Of a DNA stretch of 64,000 bases, positions 49,619 to 56,913 are shown one piece after another. The position numbers were made by a program, and so were the translations under genes. The stretch spans positions 1 to 64,000 of the forward strand of contig JAFXGK010000010.1 in NCBI GenBank assembly GCA_017513245.1, read 5' to 3'. How positions within the stretch are numbered: the first letter of the stretch is position 1; every line of letters starts with the position of its first letter. The DNA is from Clostridia bacterium (lineage in GTDB: Bacteria; Bacillota; Clostridia; Oscillospirales; Acutalibacteraceae). The notes under the pieces were generated by a model that did not search any database, was not told the DNA's origin, and saw only the letters and a list, made by a program, of their open reading frames with translations.

Positions 49619-50646
49619 TTTCGATTGAAAACGCCGACCGCACCTATATGCTTGCCGATATTGACAAGCAGTTTGTCTTCCGCCATCAGAAGACCGATGA
49701 TGAAGAGGCTCTCTTCCTCAAGTACTATAACTTCCTGCTCGAAAATTATCACACCTGCCCTTATAATCTGCCCTATGATTTCTCCGACCCGAGGGTTGAT
49801 GAATACCTCAACAACGAAAAGGTTAAGCAGTTTGTGCTGCACAGCGCCCGTTTTACCGATGAGCAACTGTCTGCGATTTGCGATAAGCTGTCGCAGAAGC
49901 CCGAATGGATAAATAAATGCGGCATTGAGGTGACCGATGAGCCCTGCAACATGGCGCACTACGAAAAACAAAAGGCAGAATACGCCCGTGTTTCGGCCGC
50001 CTGGCCCGAGCCGCCCGTATACACCGCCTTCTTCAAAGACCCCGATGACGGCAAGGGCGCAAAAGCCACCGACCTTTTATCCTATTCGAGCAAGATTTGG
50101 ATTCCCAAGAGCACCCTTTTTCAGAAAAAGGATTTCCGCGACTGTATGGAAGAGCACCGCTCGCACGGTGATAAAATCCTTTGGTACGTTTGCTGGGAGC
50201 CGGGTCTTCCCTATGCCAATATGTTCGTAGATATGGACGGCTTTTTCCATCGCGTGCTCTTCTGGCAACAGTATATGTATAGGGCCGAGGCGCTCTGCTA
50301 CTGGACGACCACCTGGTGGCGCGACTGCAACCCGTGGGATTCCTCTTCCACCGTGCGCGACCTTTCGTGGTACTGCCACGGTGACGGCAGTATGCTCTAC
50401 CCCGGCGACCGCGTTGGTATCGACGGTCCCGTCGGCTCGCTCCGACTTGAGCTTGTTCGCAGCGGTATTGAAGATTTCGCCATGCTCAAAATGGGCGAGC
50501 GCATCTTCGGCAAGGCCTATATTGACCGCCTTATAAAGAGCGTAACGCCCAATCTTCGCGACTATAACGACGACCATGATGCGCTGGGTCGCGCAAGAAT
50601 TATGCTCGGTAACCGTTTATCTAAATATTTTAAGGCTAAAAAGTAA
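49183..50646 (+). CDS. DUF4091 glycosidase-like protein (copy 1)
   Basis: 487 residues. An N-terminal beta-sandwich (1-146) precedes a TIM-barrel-like DUF4091 domain. The tail GDGSMLYPGDRVGIDGPVGSLRLELVRSGIEDFAML is the DUF4091 hallmark, and VTDEPCN carries an adjacent Asp-Glu pair (D252, E253) like the catalytic pair of the related GH123 family. Aromatic boxes LWYVCWEPGLPYANMF and YWTTTWWRDCNPWDS line the likely sugar site. There is no signal peptide, so it is probably cytoplasmic and acts on imported fragments. The neighbour is a close paralogue, followed by a GH130-like gene. Substrate-assisted cleavage of an N-acetylhexosamine is a reasonable guess only. Confidence 0.82.
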   Translation: MEKNLKVWFTSPETKIRPRSHLTWGKKEDFHIYVAKNATEGCQVSFMAPEDRPGFSLDVRGRIEDAGFSTEILKEHYVSCEGAMWPDPVVPDSGKFDLEAGINTTYLINIKTTEKTVPGTYKLKVVLKEKGKIYGKYDLKVTVWAFSIENADRTYMLADIDKQFVFRHQKTDDEEALFLKYYNFLLENYHTCPYNLPYDFSDPRVDEYLNNEKVKQFVLHSARFTDEQLSAICDKLSQKPEWINKCGIEVTDEPCNMAHYEKQKAEYARVSAAWPEPPVYTAFFKDPDDGKGAKATDLLSYSSKIWIPKSTLFQKKDFRDCMEEHRSHGDKILWYVCWEPGLPYANMFVDMDGFFHRVLFWQQYMYRAEALCYWTTTWWRDCNPWDSSSTVRDLSWYCHGDGSMLYPGDRVGIDGPVGSLRLELVRSGIEDFAMLKMGERIFGKAYIDRLIKSVTPNLRDYNDDHDALGRARIMLGNRLSKYFKAKK

Positions 50647-50683
50647 AGAAACGCTTTACTTTATGCCGGTTAAAAGGTAAAAT
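50640..50683 (+). promoter_or_regulatory. Hairpin and internal promoter between the DUF4091 genes
   Basis: A perfect nine-base hairpin AAAGTAAAG / CTTTACTTT (50640-50648, 50654-50662) spans the stop codon of copy 1. Its right arm contains TTTACT (50655-50660), a -35 spaced 17 bases from TAAAAT (50678-50683). Copy 2 therefore has its own promoter. Confidence 0.55.
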
Positions 50684-50718
50684 ATAGACATAACCTAAAC
50701 ACTAGGAGGGTTAAAATA

Positions 50719-51154
50719 ATGGAAAAGAATTTAAAGGTTTGGTTTACGTCCCCCGAGACGAAAATCCGTCCCCGCAGTCACCTGACCTGGGGCAAGAAGG
50801 AAGACTTCCATATCTACGTTGCCAAGAACGCAACCGAGGGTTGTCAGGTTTCCTTTATGGCTCCCGAGGACAGACCCGGCTTCTCGCTCGACGTTCGCGG
50901 CCGAATTGAGGACGCAGGCTTCTCTACCGAAATCCTCAAAGAGCACTACGTTTCCTGCGAGGGTGCTATGTGGCCCGACCCCGTTGTTCCCGACAGCAGT
51001 AAGTTTGACCTCGAGAAGGGAATCAACACCACCTACCTCATTAACATAAAGACTACCGAAAAGACCGTTCCCGGTACATATAAATTAAAGGTAGTTTTAA
51101 AGGAAAAGGGCAAGATTTACGGCAAGTATGACCTTAAGGTTACCGTTTGGGCTT
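50719..51154 (+). repeat. 5' segment nearly identical to 49183-49618
   Basis: Second member of the duplicated segment. Identity ends at the same domain junction; only the GGAGGGTTAAA ribosome site upstream is also shared. Confidence 0.9.
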
Positions 51155-52182
51155 TCACCATTGCTCCTAAGAAGCATATGGACACCGCTTTCGGCATCGA
51201 CCAGAGATTTTTACAGCTTCGCCACAAGAGCGATAACCCCGACGAGCTTTATAAAAAGTACTATGACTTTATGCTCGAGAAGTATCGCATCTGCTCCGAT
51301 TTCCTGCCCTACGATATTCTCGACCCCAGAGCCGACGAGTATTTAGACAATCCTGCAGTTACCTCGTTCCGTATTCCGCACGACGTATCTGACGAGACCA
51401 TCGCAAAATACTACGAAAAGCTCTCCAAAAAGCAGTCCTGGCTTGACAAGAGCTATTTCTACGGCGTTGACGAGCCCTGCAATATGGAAGCATACGACAA
51501 GATTCTTGCATTCCACAAGCGCTTATCCAAGTGCTTCCCCGGCTATAATGCCGTTTCGCCCTTCTTTAAGGATCCGTCTGACGGCGGCGGCAAAAAGGCT
51601 GTTGACCTGCTTGACGGTATTACAAAGGTTTGGTGCCCCAAGGCTCGCCTCTTTACCGAAAAGTGGTTCTGCGACCGTATGCACGAAATTGACGCTCGCG
51701 GCGAGCGCGTTTGGTGGTACGTTTGCTGGGAGCCGGGTCTTCCCTACGCCAACGTTTTCGTTGATATGGAAGGCTTCTATACCCGTGTTCTTATGTGGCA
51801 GCAGTGGCTCCACGACGTACGCGGCCTCCTTTACTGGACCACCACCTGGTGGAGAGATTGCAATCCGTGGGACAGCGCCTCTACCGTTCGTGACCTTTCC
51901 TGGTACTGCTTCGGTGACGGCTCGCTCTTCTACCCCGGCGACCGCGTTGGTATCGACGGCCCCGTAGGCTCACTCCGCTTTGAAATCCTGCGCAGCGGTA
52001 TTGAGGATTTCTACCTGCTTCAGATGGCCGAAGAGGCTTTTGGCAGAAAATACGTAGAAAAGCTCGTAAAGAGCGTATCGCCCAACGTTCGTGAATACAA
52101 TGACGACCACGACCATCTCGACCGCGTTCGTATCCTTATTGGTAACCGCCTCTCGAGATACTATAAAGAAATGGAGAAATAA
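50719..52182 (+). CDS. DUF4091 glycosidase-like protein (copy 2)
   Basis: 487 residues, the same length as copy 1. Residues 1-146 differ from copy 1 at only two places (G94S, A100K). The barrel is clearly diverged through the middle (about 147-330) and more conserved again in the active-site boxes. The Asp-Glu pair is D251-E252 in YGVDEPCN, one residue earlier than in copy 1. VWWYVCWEPGLPYANVF, LLYWTTTWWRDCNPWDS and GDGSLFYPGDRVGIDGPVGSLRFE are kept. The enzyme likely shares a binding or fold module with copy 1 but has different specificity. GGAGGG precedes the ATG; the GH130-like gene follows at one base. Confidence 0.82.
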   Translation: MEKNLKVWFTSPETKIRPRSHLTWGKKEDFHIYVAKNATEGCQVSFMAPEDRPGFSLDVRGRIEDAGFSTEILKEHYVSCEGAMWPDPVVPDSSKFDLEKGINTTYLINIKTTEKTVPGTYKLKVVLKEKGKIYGKYDLKVTVWAFTIAPKKHMDTAFGIDQRFLQLRHKSDNPDELYKKYYDFMLEKYRICSDFLPYDILDPRADEYLDNPAVTSFRIPHDVSDETIAKYYEKLSKKQSWLDKSYFYGVDEPCNMEAYDKILAFHKRLSKCFPGYNAVSPFFKDPSDGGGKKAVDLLDGITKVWCPKARLFTEKWFCDRMHEIDARGERVWWYVCWEPGLPYANVFVDMEGFYTRVLMWQQWLHDVRGLLYWTTTWWRDCNPWDSASTVRDLSWYCFGDGSLFYPGDRVGIDGPVGSLRFEILRSGIEDFYLLQMAEEAFGRKYVEKLVKSVSPNVREYNDDHDHLDRVRILIGNRLSRYYKEMEK

Positions 52183-52183
52183 A

Positions 52184-53137
52184 ATGAAAAGAGACGCTAC
52201 AAGAATTTTCAAACGCTATGAAGGCAACCCCATCCTCGATGTTAAGGATTTTCCCGGCGTTGCACAGCTTTATAATCCCTCGCCCGTTATGTACGGCGAC
52301 GAGACCATTCTTCTCATCTCGGTAGTTGACCACGCCGCAACCCGCGGCTACGGTCGCGACGTTGGCCAGACCCGTATTGCACGCAGTAAGGACGGCGTTC
52401 ATTTCGAACTGAGCGACGAAGATTTCATCAAGCTCGACGACAGCCAGTATCCCAACGAGCTTTTCCATCACTTTATCGACAACCGCACCACCAAGATTGA
52501 CGATACCTACTATATGGTAACCCCCGTTATGGTTCACGGCTTCGGCACTCCGCTCGGATACCTCGGCTGGACCAAGGATTTCGAAACCTATCATCCCGTT
52601 ACCGCCATTACCGCTCCGTCTAACCGCGGCGCATCCATCTTCCCCGAGAAGATTGGCGGCAAGTATTATAAGCTCGACCGTCCCATGACCCCCACCGCAG
52701 CAGGCGACATTTGGATTTCTGCCAGTGAGGACCTTATCCACTGGGGCGAGTTCAAGCCGGTTATCGCACACGGCTACCGTTTCTGGAACAGCCAGAAGAT
52801 GGGCCCCACACCCCCGATCAAGACCGATAAGGGCTGGCTGACCATCGTTCACGGCGTTTTCGATCCTGCAGGCGGCGACCAGTATTATCTCGGCGCTATC
52901 CTTTTAGACCTCGAGGAGCCCTGGAAGGTTATCGGCAAGACCAACAGCTACATTTTAGGACCCGAAGAGTGGTATGAACTGCACGGAAACAGTGACAACA
53001 CCTGCTTCTGCTGCGGCGCCATCGCCGACTACGACAAGGATCAGATTCGCCTCTACTACGGCGGTACCGATAAGTACATCTGCCTTGCAACCGGCTCGCT
53101 CTCCGAGCTCGTACAGGCCTGTATTGACCAGATCTAA
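52184..53137 (+). CDS. GH130-like glycoside phosphorylase/hydrolase
   Basis: 317 residues. Five-bladed beta-propeller family GH130 by pattern: EGNPILDVKDFPGVAQLYNPSPVMYGDETILLISV at the start, TRIARSKDGVHFE, then VTPVMVHGFGTPLGYLGWTKDFETYHP, IWISASEDLIHWGEF, and the end DYDKDQIRLYYGGTDKYICLATGSLSEL. Most characterised members phosphorolyse beta-mannosides to mannose-1-phosphate. The ATG at 52184 is chosen because GGAG lies 7 bases upstream within the end of the previous gene; a longer in-frame extension back into copy 2 has no ribosome site. Co-transcription with the DUF4091 proteins suggests stepwise breakdown of one imported glycan. Confidence 0.82.
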   Translation: MKRDATRIFKRYEGNPILDVKDFPGVAQLYNPSPVMYGDETILLISVVDHAATRGYGRDVGQTRIARSKDGVHFELSDEDFIKLDDSQYPNELFHHFIDNRTTKIDDTYYMVTPVMVHGFGTPLGYLGWTKDFETYHPVTAITAPSNRGASIFPEKIGGKYYKLDRPMTPTAAGDIWISASEDLIHWGEFKPVIAHGYRFWNSQKMGPTPPIKTDKGWLTIVHGVFDPAGGDQYYLGAILLDLEEPWKVIGKTNSYILGPEEWYELHGNSDNTCFCCGAIADYDKDQIRLYYGGTDKYICLATGSLSELVQACIDQI

Positions 53138-53150
53138 CAACATAAAAAAA

Positions 53151-53179
53151 GAACACTCCCACGGGAGTGTTCTTTTTTT
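53151..53179. terminator. Terminator shared by the GH130-like and SLOG genes
   Basis: GAACACTCC / GGAGTGTTC stem with loop CACG, A run left and T run right. Nearly the same sequence recurs at 53897-53925. Confidence 0.9.
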
Positions 53180-53606
53180 ATTCAATTACATTTATAACCT
53201 TTTTGTTTTTTCGTTCAGCTATTTTTTTAAATTTTGCGGCACCGCCCGTATTATGGGAAACGCACATTACAACGAAATCCGCCCTTTTAATCATCCAGTT
53301 ATTTCTTCTGTCAATTGCAAATTTTCTCGGCACAGAGGCTAATTCTTCCGGATATACTGTATTGCTATAATCATACCATTCATCTTTTTTAACAGGCATA
53401 TATGCAAGAATTATTCTATATTCAATATGTGAATATTCCGTTTGAATTTCTTTCAACACCCTCCTTACTATACCGTCAAAACGACCTTGATTACCCACAT
53501 AAAAAATATCAACTCCATTGTTTTCGATTAAATTTATTATCACCTCACGCAACCGTGATGCTATATCTTCACCGGTATTTCGATGTCCAAAAAAAGCACA
53601 AATCAT
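53178..53606 (-). CDS. SLOG superfamily protein (YpsA/DUF1273-like)
   Basis: 142 residues. Starts MICAFFGHRNTGEDIASRLREVIINLIENNGVDIFYVGNQGRFDGIVRRVLKEI. The FGHR opening and the YVGNQGRFD turn are the nucleotide-ligand signature of the YpsA-related SLOG group. EELASVPRKFAIDRRNNWMIKRADFVVMCV and HNTGGAAKFKKIAERK follow as in that family. SLOG domains bind nucleotides or nucleotide-derived messengers and often sit in conflict systems. GGTGAGG lies 3 bases before the chosen ATG; a GTG four codons earlier overlaps that site. AT-rich relative to its neighbours. Divergent from a small XRE regulator across repeated operator-like sites. Confidence 0.8.
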   Translation of the reverse strand: MICAFFGHRNTGEDIASRLREVIINLIENNGVDIFYVGNQGRFDGIVRRVLKEIQTEYSHIEYRIILAYMPVKKDEWYDYSNTVYPEELASVPRKFAIDRRNNWMIKRADFVVMCVSHNTGGAAKFKKIAERKNKKVINVIE

Positions 53607-53623
53607 AATCCTCACCAATATAT

Positions 53624-53693
53624 GGGGATTATATCCCCTTAATATTTGAGATTATAACCCCCATAATAATTCTTGTCAAGGAGGGGTTATGAT
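53624..53693. promoter_or_regulatory. Operator array of the SLOG/XRE divergon
   Basis: Three related sites: GGGGATTATATCCCC (53624-53638, palindromic), GATTATAACCCC (53650-53661, covers the SLOG -10 box) and GGGGTTATGAT (53683-53693, covers the ribosome site and start of the XRE gene). All share a GGGG(T/A)TATAATC core on one strand or the other. Binding at the second would block the SLOG promoter; binding at the third would limit the regulator itself. Inference from position and repetition. Confidence 0.6.
53651..53679 (-). promoter_or_regulatory. Perfect consensus promoter of the SLOG gene
   Basis: On the minus strand TTGACA (53674-53679), 17 bases, TATAAT (53651-53656). A promoter this strong on a small accessory gene implies repression, fitting the overlapping operator-like sites. 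Confidence 0.85.
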
Positions 53694-53892
53694 GATAGTT
53701 TTTGACAGGCTTTGGAAGACAATGGAGCAAAAAGGTGTTTCAACCTATTTTCTGCGTGAAAAATGCGGTATTGACAGCAAAACGGTTCGCCGTCTCAAAG
53801 CAAACGAAAACATAGAAACCAAAACCCTTGATAAAATTTGCTGTGCACTGGATTGCGGCCTTGACGACATCGCCGAATATATAAACGATTAA
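53692..53892 (+). CDS. Small XRE-type repressor
   Basis: 66 residues, a single Cro/C1-type helix-turn-helix domain (HTH_26-like): FDRLWKTMEQKGVSTYFLREKCGIDSKTVRRLKANENIETKTLDKICCALDCGLDDIAEYI. Recognition helix is about SKTVRRLKANENI. No ligand or dimerisation domain. AAGGAGG is 7 bases before this ATG and 4 before an adjacent in-frame ATG at 53689. Most likely controls the divergent SLOG gene and itself. Confidence 0.85.
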   Translation: MIVFDRLWKTMEQKGVSTYFLREKCGIDSKTVRRLKANENIETKTLDKICCALDCGLDDIAEYIND

Positions 53893-53896
53893 AAAA

Positions 53897-53925
53897 GAAC
53901 ACTCCCGTGGGAGCGTTCTTTTTGT
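53897..53925. terminator. Terminator after the XRE gene, near-copy of the one at 53151
   Basis: GAACACTCC / GGAGCGTTC stem with one A-C mismatch and loop CGTG, A run left and T-rich right. It also serves the converging methionine gamma-lyase-like gene. Confidence 0.85.
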
Positions 53926-53927
53926 TT

Positions 53928-55202
53928 TTAAAGATTTACAAGGCCGGCTTCAAAAAGCTTTTGCAGCGAGAGGATAACGCCGAGCTTGGCATGCGGCCAG
54001 GTTAAACCTCCCTGATAATAAACGGCATACGGCTCGCGGATGGGGCCGTCGGCCGAAAGCTCAATAGACGAGCCCTGAACGAAGGCGCCTGCCGCCATAA
54101 CAACGGGCGAATCATAACCCGGCATGGGAGCGCCGATAGGTGTTGCAAAACTGTCAACGGGGGCGGCCGCCTGAATTCCGTGGCAGAAAGCAAGCATTCT
54201 TTCTTCGCTGCCCAGAACGACCGACTGAATAATATCGTGTCGTTTTTCATCGCTTCCCGGAACTACGGTGAAACCGAGGCTTTCATAAACTTTGGCCGCG
54301 AAAATCGCGCCCTTTACCGCCGCGGCAGTAACCGTAGGCGACAGGAAAAATCCCTGATAAAGCGCCGTCATAATGCCGAAGTTTGCGCCAACCTCTTGGC
54401 CGAGTCCGGGTGCGCTCAGTCGATAGGCGCAACGGTCAACGCAGGTTTTCACGCCCGCAATATAACCGCCCGAGGGGGCAAGTCCGCCGCCGGGGTTTTT
54501 AATAAGTGAACCGACTATCATATCGGCTCCAACCTCGGTGGGCTCAAGTTTTTCGGTGAATTCACCGTAGCAATTATCGACCATACAAATTATGTCGGGG
54601 TTGATGCTTTTTATAAATTTAATCAGTTCACCTATTTGCTCTACCGAAAAGGAAGGACGGGTATCGTAGCCCTTAGAGCGCTGAATCTCGGCAAGCTTGG
54701 TGTTCTTATTGATGGCCTTTTTTATTCCCTCATAGTCGAAGCTGCCGTCGGGCAACAAATCGACCTGACGGTAGGTCACGCCGTATTCCGCAAGCGAGCA
54801 GGGCGAAGGGCGGATGCCGATTACCTCTTCGAGCGTATCGTAAGGCTTTCCTGCGGGGCAAAGCACTTCATCGCCCGGCAAAAGATTTGCCGAAAGGGCA
54901 ATAGCCAACGCGTGGGTGCCGCAGGTTATCTGCGGACGGACCAGGGCCGCCTCGGCAGAAAAACAGTCGGCATATACTCTCTCAAGAGTGTCGCGGCCGA
55001 AATCATCATATCCGTAGCCCGAGGATGCGGCAAAATGGGTTGCGGCTACGCGGTTCTTCTGCATTGCCGACAGCACCTTACACTGGTTGTACTCCGCTAT
55101 CTCGTCTATTTCTTTAAAGGTTTCCTCGAGCGATTTTACGGCGCTCTCGCACACCTCGCGAACGCGACCGTCCACTCCGAAAACCGAATACATATCCTGC
55201 AT
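53928..55202 (-). CDS. Methionine gamma-lyase-like PLP protein (aluminium-resistance family)
   Basis: 424 residues. Fold type I PLP protein of the family often annotated as methionine gamma-lyase or aluminium resistance protein (YnbB-like). Markers: HFAASSGYGYDDFGRD (56-71), QITCGTHALAIALSANLLPGDEVLCP (91-116), MVDNCYGEF with D209 for the pyridine nitrogen, and GSLIKNPGGG with K235 as PLP lysine. The family is widespread in Bacillota beside glnR/glnA or hfq; here it is alone. The ATG at 55202 has GAAGAGG 7 bases upstream and lies 28 bases after the predicted transcription start, which excludes longer frames. Likely C-S lyase activity on a sulfur amino acid, not proven. Confidence 0.88.
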   Translation of the reverse strand: MQDMYSVFGVDGRVREVCESAVKSLEETFKEIDEIAEYNQCKVLSAMQKNRVAATHFAASSGYGYDDFGRDTLERVYADCFSAEAALVRPQITCGTHALAIALSANLLPGDEVLCPAGKPYDTLEEVIGIRPSPCSLAEYGVTYRQVDLLPDGSFDYEGIKKAINKNTKLAEIQRSKGYDTRPSFSVEQIGELIKFIKSINPDIICMVDNCYGEFTEKLEPTEVGADMIVGSLIKNPGGGLAPSGGYIAGVKTCVDRCAYRLSAPGLGQEVGANFGIMTALYQGFFLSPTVTAAAVKGAIFAAKVYESLGFTVVPGSDEKRHDIIQSVVLGSEERMLAFCHGIQAAAPVDSFATPIGAPMPGYDSPVVMAAGAFVQGSSIELSADGPIREPYAVYYQGGLTWPHAKLGVILSLQKLFEAGLVNL

Positions 55203-55236
55203 TTTAAAGCCTCTTCTTTCTTTTATTAGCATGGGT

Positions 55237-55265
55237 ATTATACACTTTTTTTCGTTTGCCGTCAA
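55237..55265 (-). promoter_or_regulatory. Promoter of the methionine gamma-lyase-like gene
   Basis: On the minus strand TTGACG (55260-55265), 17 bases, TATAAT (55237-55242). Confidence 0.8.
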
Positions 55266-55345
55266 CTGCGCGAAAAAGAATGATTTCAATTTTTTGGGAT
55301 ACAATAAAAAAAGCGCCCTCACAGACTTTTTGCGCCATTTTTTTC

Positions 55346-55374
55346 TTGTAAATCAGACCCCGTTGTGGTATGAT
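55346..55374 (+). promoter_or_regulatory. Promoter of the PAP2-rubrerythrin operon
   Basis: TTGTAA (55346-55351), 17 bases, TATGAT (55369-55374), with TG one base before the -10. Confidence 0.7.
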
Positions 55375-55401
55375 TTTAACATAGCAAAAAGGGGGTAGTT
55401 T

Positions 55402-56337
55402 ATGGAATTTTTACATTTACTGCGAGACATAAGCACACCCGTGCTCGACAAGCTTTTTCTCGCGATTACCTTTTTAGGCGACGAAACCTTTTTTATAATA
55501 ATCGGTCTGCTCGTTTTTTGGTGCATTGATAAGTACGAAGGCTATTACGTACTTTCGGTAGGCTTTATCGGCACCATCGTAAACCAGTTTTTAAAAATTG
55601 TTTGCCGAATTCCGCGCCCGTGGGTGCGTGACCCGTCTCTTTCGGTCGCAGAGGGCGCAAAAAGCGGCGCCGGCGGCTTTTCGTTCCCCAGCGGACACAC
55701 TCAGTCTTCGGTCGGTTCGTTCGGCAGTATCGCCGTTTTTGCCAAGAATAAGGGTATTCGCATCGCGGCAATCGTGCTTTGCGTTCTCGTTCCCTTTTCG
55801 CGTATGTATCTCGGCGTGCATACCCCTGCCGACGTGCTCGTTTCCTACGCTATCGCGCTACTGCTTATCTTTGCCGTTCGCCCGATAGTTAAAAAGGGCA
55901 AGCAAAACCCAGCCTATATGTGGGGGCTTATCGGATTTATGGCGGCGCTGTCGGTTGCTTTTTTGGTGTTTATGGAATTTTTCGCACCCGAGTCACTCTC
56001 GGGCAACAACTATACCCACGCTTATGAAAATGCTTATACCCTTACGGGTTGTGTGCTCGGTATATGCGTTGTATATTTCGTAGACAGCAAGTACACCCAC
56101 TTTGAAACCGCCGCGCCCTTTGTAGGTCAGGTTTTAAAGCTGGTACTCGGCACGGCTGTAGCGTTCATAATAAAGGAAGGCCTTCGTGCTCCGCTTGCGG
56201 CCGTTATTTCCCATGAGGGCGCAGCACGCCTCGTTCGCTACTTCCTGCTGGTCGTAGCCGCAGGCGCCGTATGGCCCACTACTTTCGGTTTCTTTAGCAA
56301 AATTAAAAATAAAAATAAAATTCAGGAGGAACAATAA
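55402..56337 (+). CDS. PAP2 family membrane phosphatase
   Basis: 311 residues, about eight membrane segments. The three phosphatase motifs are complete: [10 protein letters not shown] (KxxxxxxRP), FSFPSGHTQ (PSGH) and [13 protein letters not shown] (SRxxxxxHxxxD). The second half (after about 170) is an extra set of hydrophobic helices beyond the minimal domain. It would remove phosphate from a lipid or isoprenoid pyrophosphate on the outer membrane face; undecaprenyl pyrophosphate recycling is one option. GGGGG lies before the ATG. Rubrerythrin follows at 2 bases, with its ribosome site inside this gene's end. Confidence 0.9.
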   Translation: MEFLHLLRDISTPVLDKLFLAITFLGDETFFIIIGLLVFWCIDKYEGYYVLSVGFIGTIVNQFLKIVCRIPRPWVRDPSLSVAEGAKSGAGGFSFPSGHTQSSVGSFGSIAVFAKNKGIRIAAIVLCVLVPFSRMYLGVHTPADVLVSYAIALLLIFAVRPIVKKGKQNPAYMWGLIGFMAALSVAFLVFMEFFAPESLSGNNYTHAYENAYTLTGCVLGICVVYFVDSKYTHFETAAPFVGQVLKLVLGTAVAFIIKEGLRAPLAAVISHEGAARLVRYFLLVVAAGAVWPTTFGFFSKIKNKNKIQEEQ

Positions 56338-56339
56338 CT

Positions 56340-56873
56340 ATGGAACTTAAAGGTACTAAAACCGAACAAAACTTAAAAGCTGCATTCTCGGGCGAGAGTG
56401 AAGCCAGAAACAAATACACCTATTTTGCATCGGTTGCAAAAAAGGAAGGCTACGAGCAGATTGCCGAGCTTTTCTTAAAGACCGCTGAAAACGAAAAGGA
56501 ACACGCAAAGCTGTGGTTCAAAGAGTTGGGCGGACTGGGTGACACCGCACAGAATCTTCTCTCGGCCGCCGAAGGCGAGAATTATGAATGGACCGATATG
56601 TACGCAACCTTCGCCGACGAGGCTGAGGCTGAGGGCTTTACCGCGCTGGCTGCAAAGTTCCGCGCAGTAGCTGCAATCGAGAAGACCCACGAAGAGCGTT
56701 ATCGCGCACTTCTTAACAACGTTGAAACCAAGGCTGTTTTCGAAAAGAGCTCGGTTACCGTTTGGGAATGCCGCAACTGCGGACACATCGTTGTCGGCAT
56801 GAAGGCTCCTCAGGTTTGCCCCGTTTGCGCACATCCGCAGAGCTACTTTGAGGTTAGAAAAGAGAACTACTAA
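56340..56873 (+). CDS. rbr: Rubrerythrin
   Basis: 177 residues. N-terminal ferritin-like four-helix domain with the di-iron glutamates ([58 protein letters not shown]). The C-terminal rubredoxin-like zinc/iron site is [24 protein letters not shown] (two CxxC pairs). It reduces hydrogen peroxide in the cytoplasm of anaerobes. AGGAGG precedes the ATG. It shares a transcript with the PAP2 phosphatase, an uncommon partner, and ends at a strong hairpin. Confidence 0.96.
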   Translation: MELKGTKTEQNLKAAFSGESEARNKYTYFASVAKKEGYEQIAELFLKTAENEKEHAKLWFKELGGLGDTAQNLLSAAEGENYEWTDMYATFADEAEAEGFTALAAKFRAVAAIEKTHEERYRALLNNVETKAVFEKSSVTVWECRNCGHIVVGMKAPQVCPVCAHPQSYFEVRKENY

Positions 56874-56880
56874 AAAACAA

Positions 56881-56912
56881 AAATGCAGGTCGAAAGACCT
56901 GCATTTTTTATT
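56881..56912. terminator. Terminator between rubrerythrin and the nitrilase-GDPD gene
   Basis: AAATGCAGGTC / GACCTGCATTT stem with GAAA tetraloop, A run left and T run right; it serves both converging genes. Confidence 0.92.
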
Positions 56913-56913
56913 T

